From NCBI GenBank assembly GCA_946410395.1, contig CAMKAE010000143.1:1-5853 (forward strand): DNA of 5,853 bases, given 5' to 3'. The stretch comes from an uncultured Clostridia bacterium (GTDB taxonomy: Bacteria; Bacillota; Clostridia; Christensenellales; Aristaeellaceae). The stretch's first letter is position 1. Each line of letters opens with the position of its first letter. Under the pieces are notes generated by a model. That model saw only the letters and a list, made by a program, of their open reading frames with translations, was not told where the DNA came from and did not search any database. Below are positions 5,832 through 5,853 of this stretch, piece by piece. The position numbers and the translations under genes were made by a program.

Positions 5832-5853
5832 GATGGAATCCGGCAGCGACCTA

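Noticed and set aside
1..5853. Search for CRISPR repeats, tRNA or rRNA genes, transposase remnants and attachment repeats
   Set aside because: No regularly spaced repeats, cloverleaf signatures, transposase motifs or long direct or inverted repeats were seen by eye.

Overview
The window looks like chromosomal DNA from a GC-rich Clostridia-type Firmicute, probably an uncultured gut or anaerobic relative. The evidence is the very strong AGGAGG-type ribosome binding sites, compact intrinsic terminators, a GC-rich codon third position in most genes, and DapL, the single-step diaminopimelate aminotransferase common in Clostridia. This placement is an inference from gene content, not a taxonomic match.

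Layout, left to right. (1) Bases 1-1369, minus strand: a MATE-family multidrug/cation antiporter, complete at its N-terminus and cut by the left window edge only a few codons from its expected end. (2) Bases 1370-1501: a divergent promoter region. (3) Bases 1502-2483, plus strand: a tight two-gene unit encoding a coiled-coil protein with a C-terminal membrane anchor, then a small Gly/Ala-rich membrane protein. I can assign neither to a named family. The unit has its own extended -10 promoter and ends in a clear intrinsic terminator at 2489-2511. (4) Bases 2532-4658, plus strand: a promoter followed by dapF and dapL, 17 bases apart. (5) Bases 4659-4770: a short convergent intergenic region with one hairpin. 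(6) Bases 4771-5739, minus strand: a bile acid:sodium symporter (BASS) family transporter, visibly less GC-rich than the rest. (7) Bases 5740-5853: a leader region holding a minus-strand terminator that probably ends a gene beyond the right edge.

How the genes fit together. DapL converts tetrahydrodipicolinate directly to LL-diaminopimelate, and DapF epimerises that to meso-diaminopimelate for lysine and peptidoglycan. The two genes therefore encode consecutive steps (dapL's step first, though dapF lies first) and appear co-transcribed. The MATE and BASS genes are independent transport units with no visible link to this pathway. The part least explained by known biology is the two-gene membrane unit at 1502-2483. 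No mobile element, CRISPR array, tRNA or rRNA was seen, and no gene-free stretch exceeds 300 bases.
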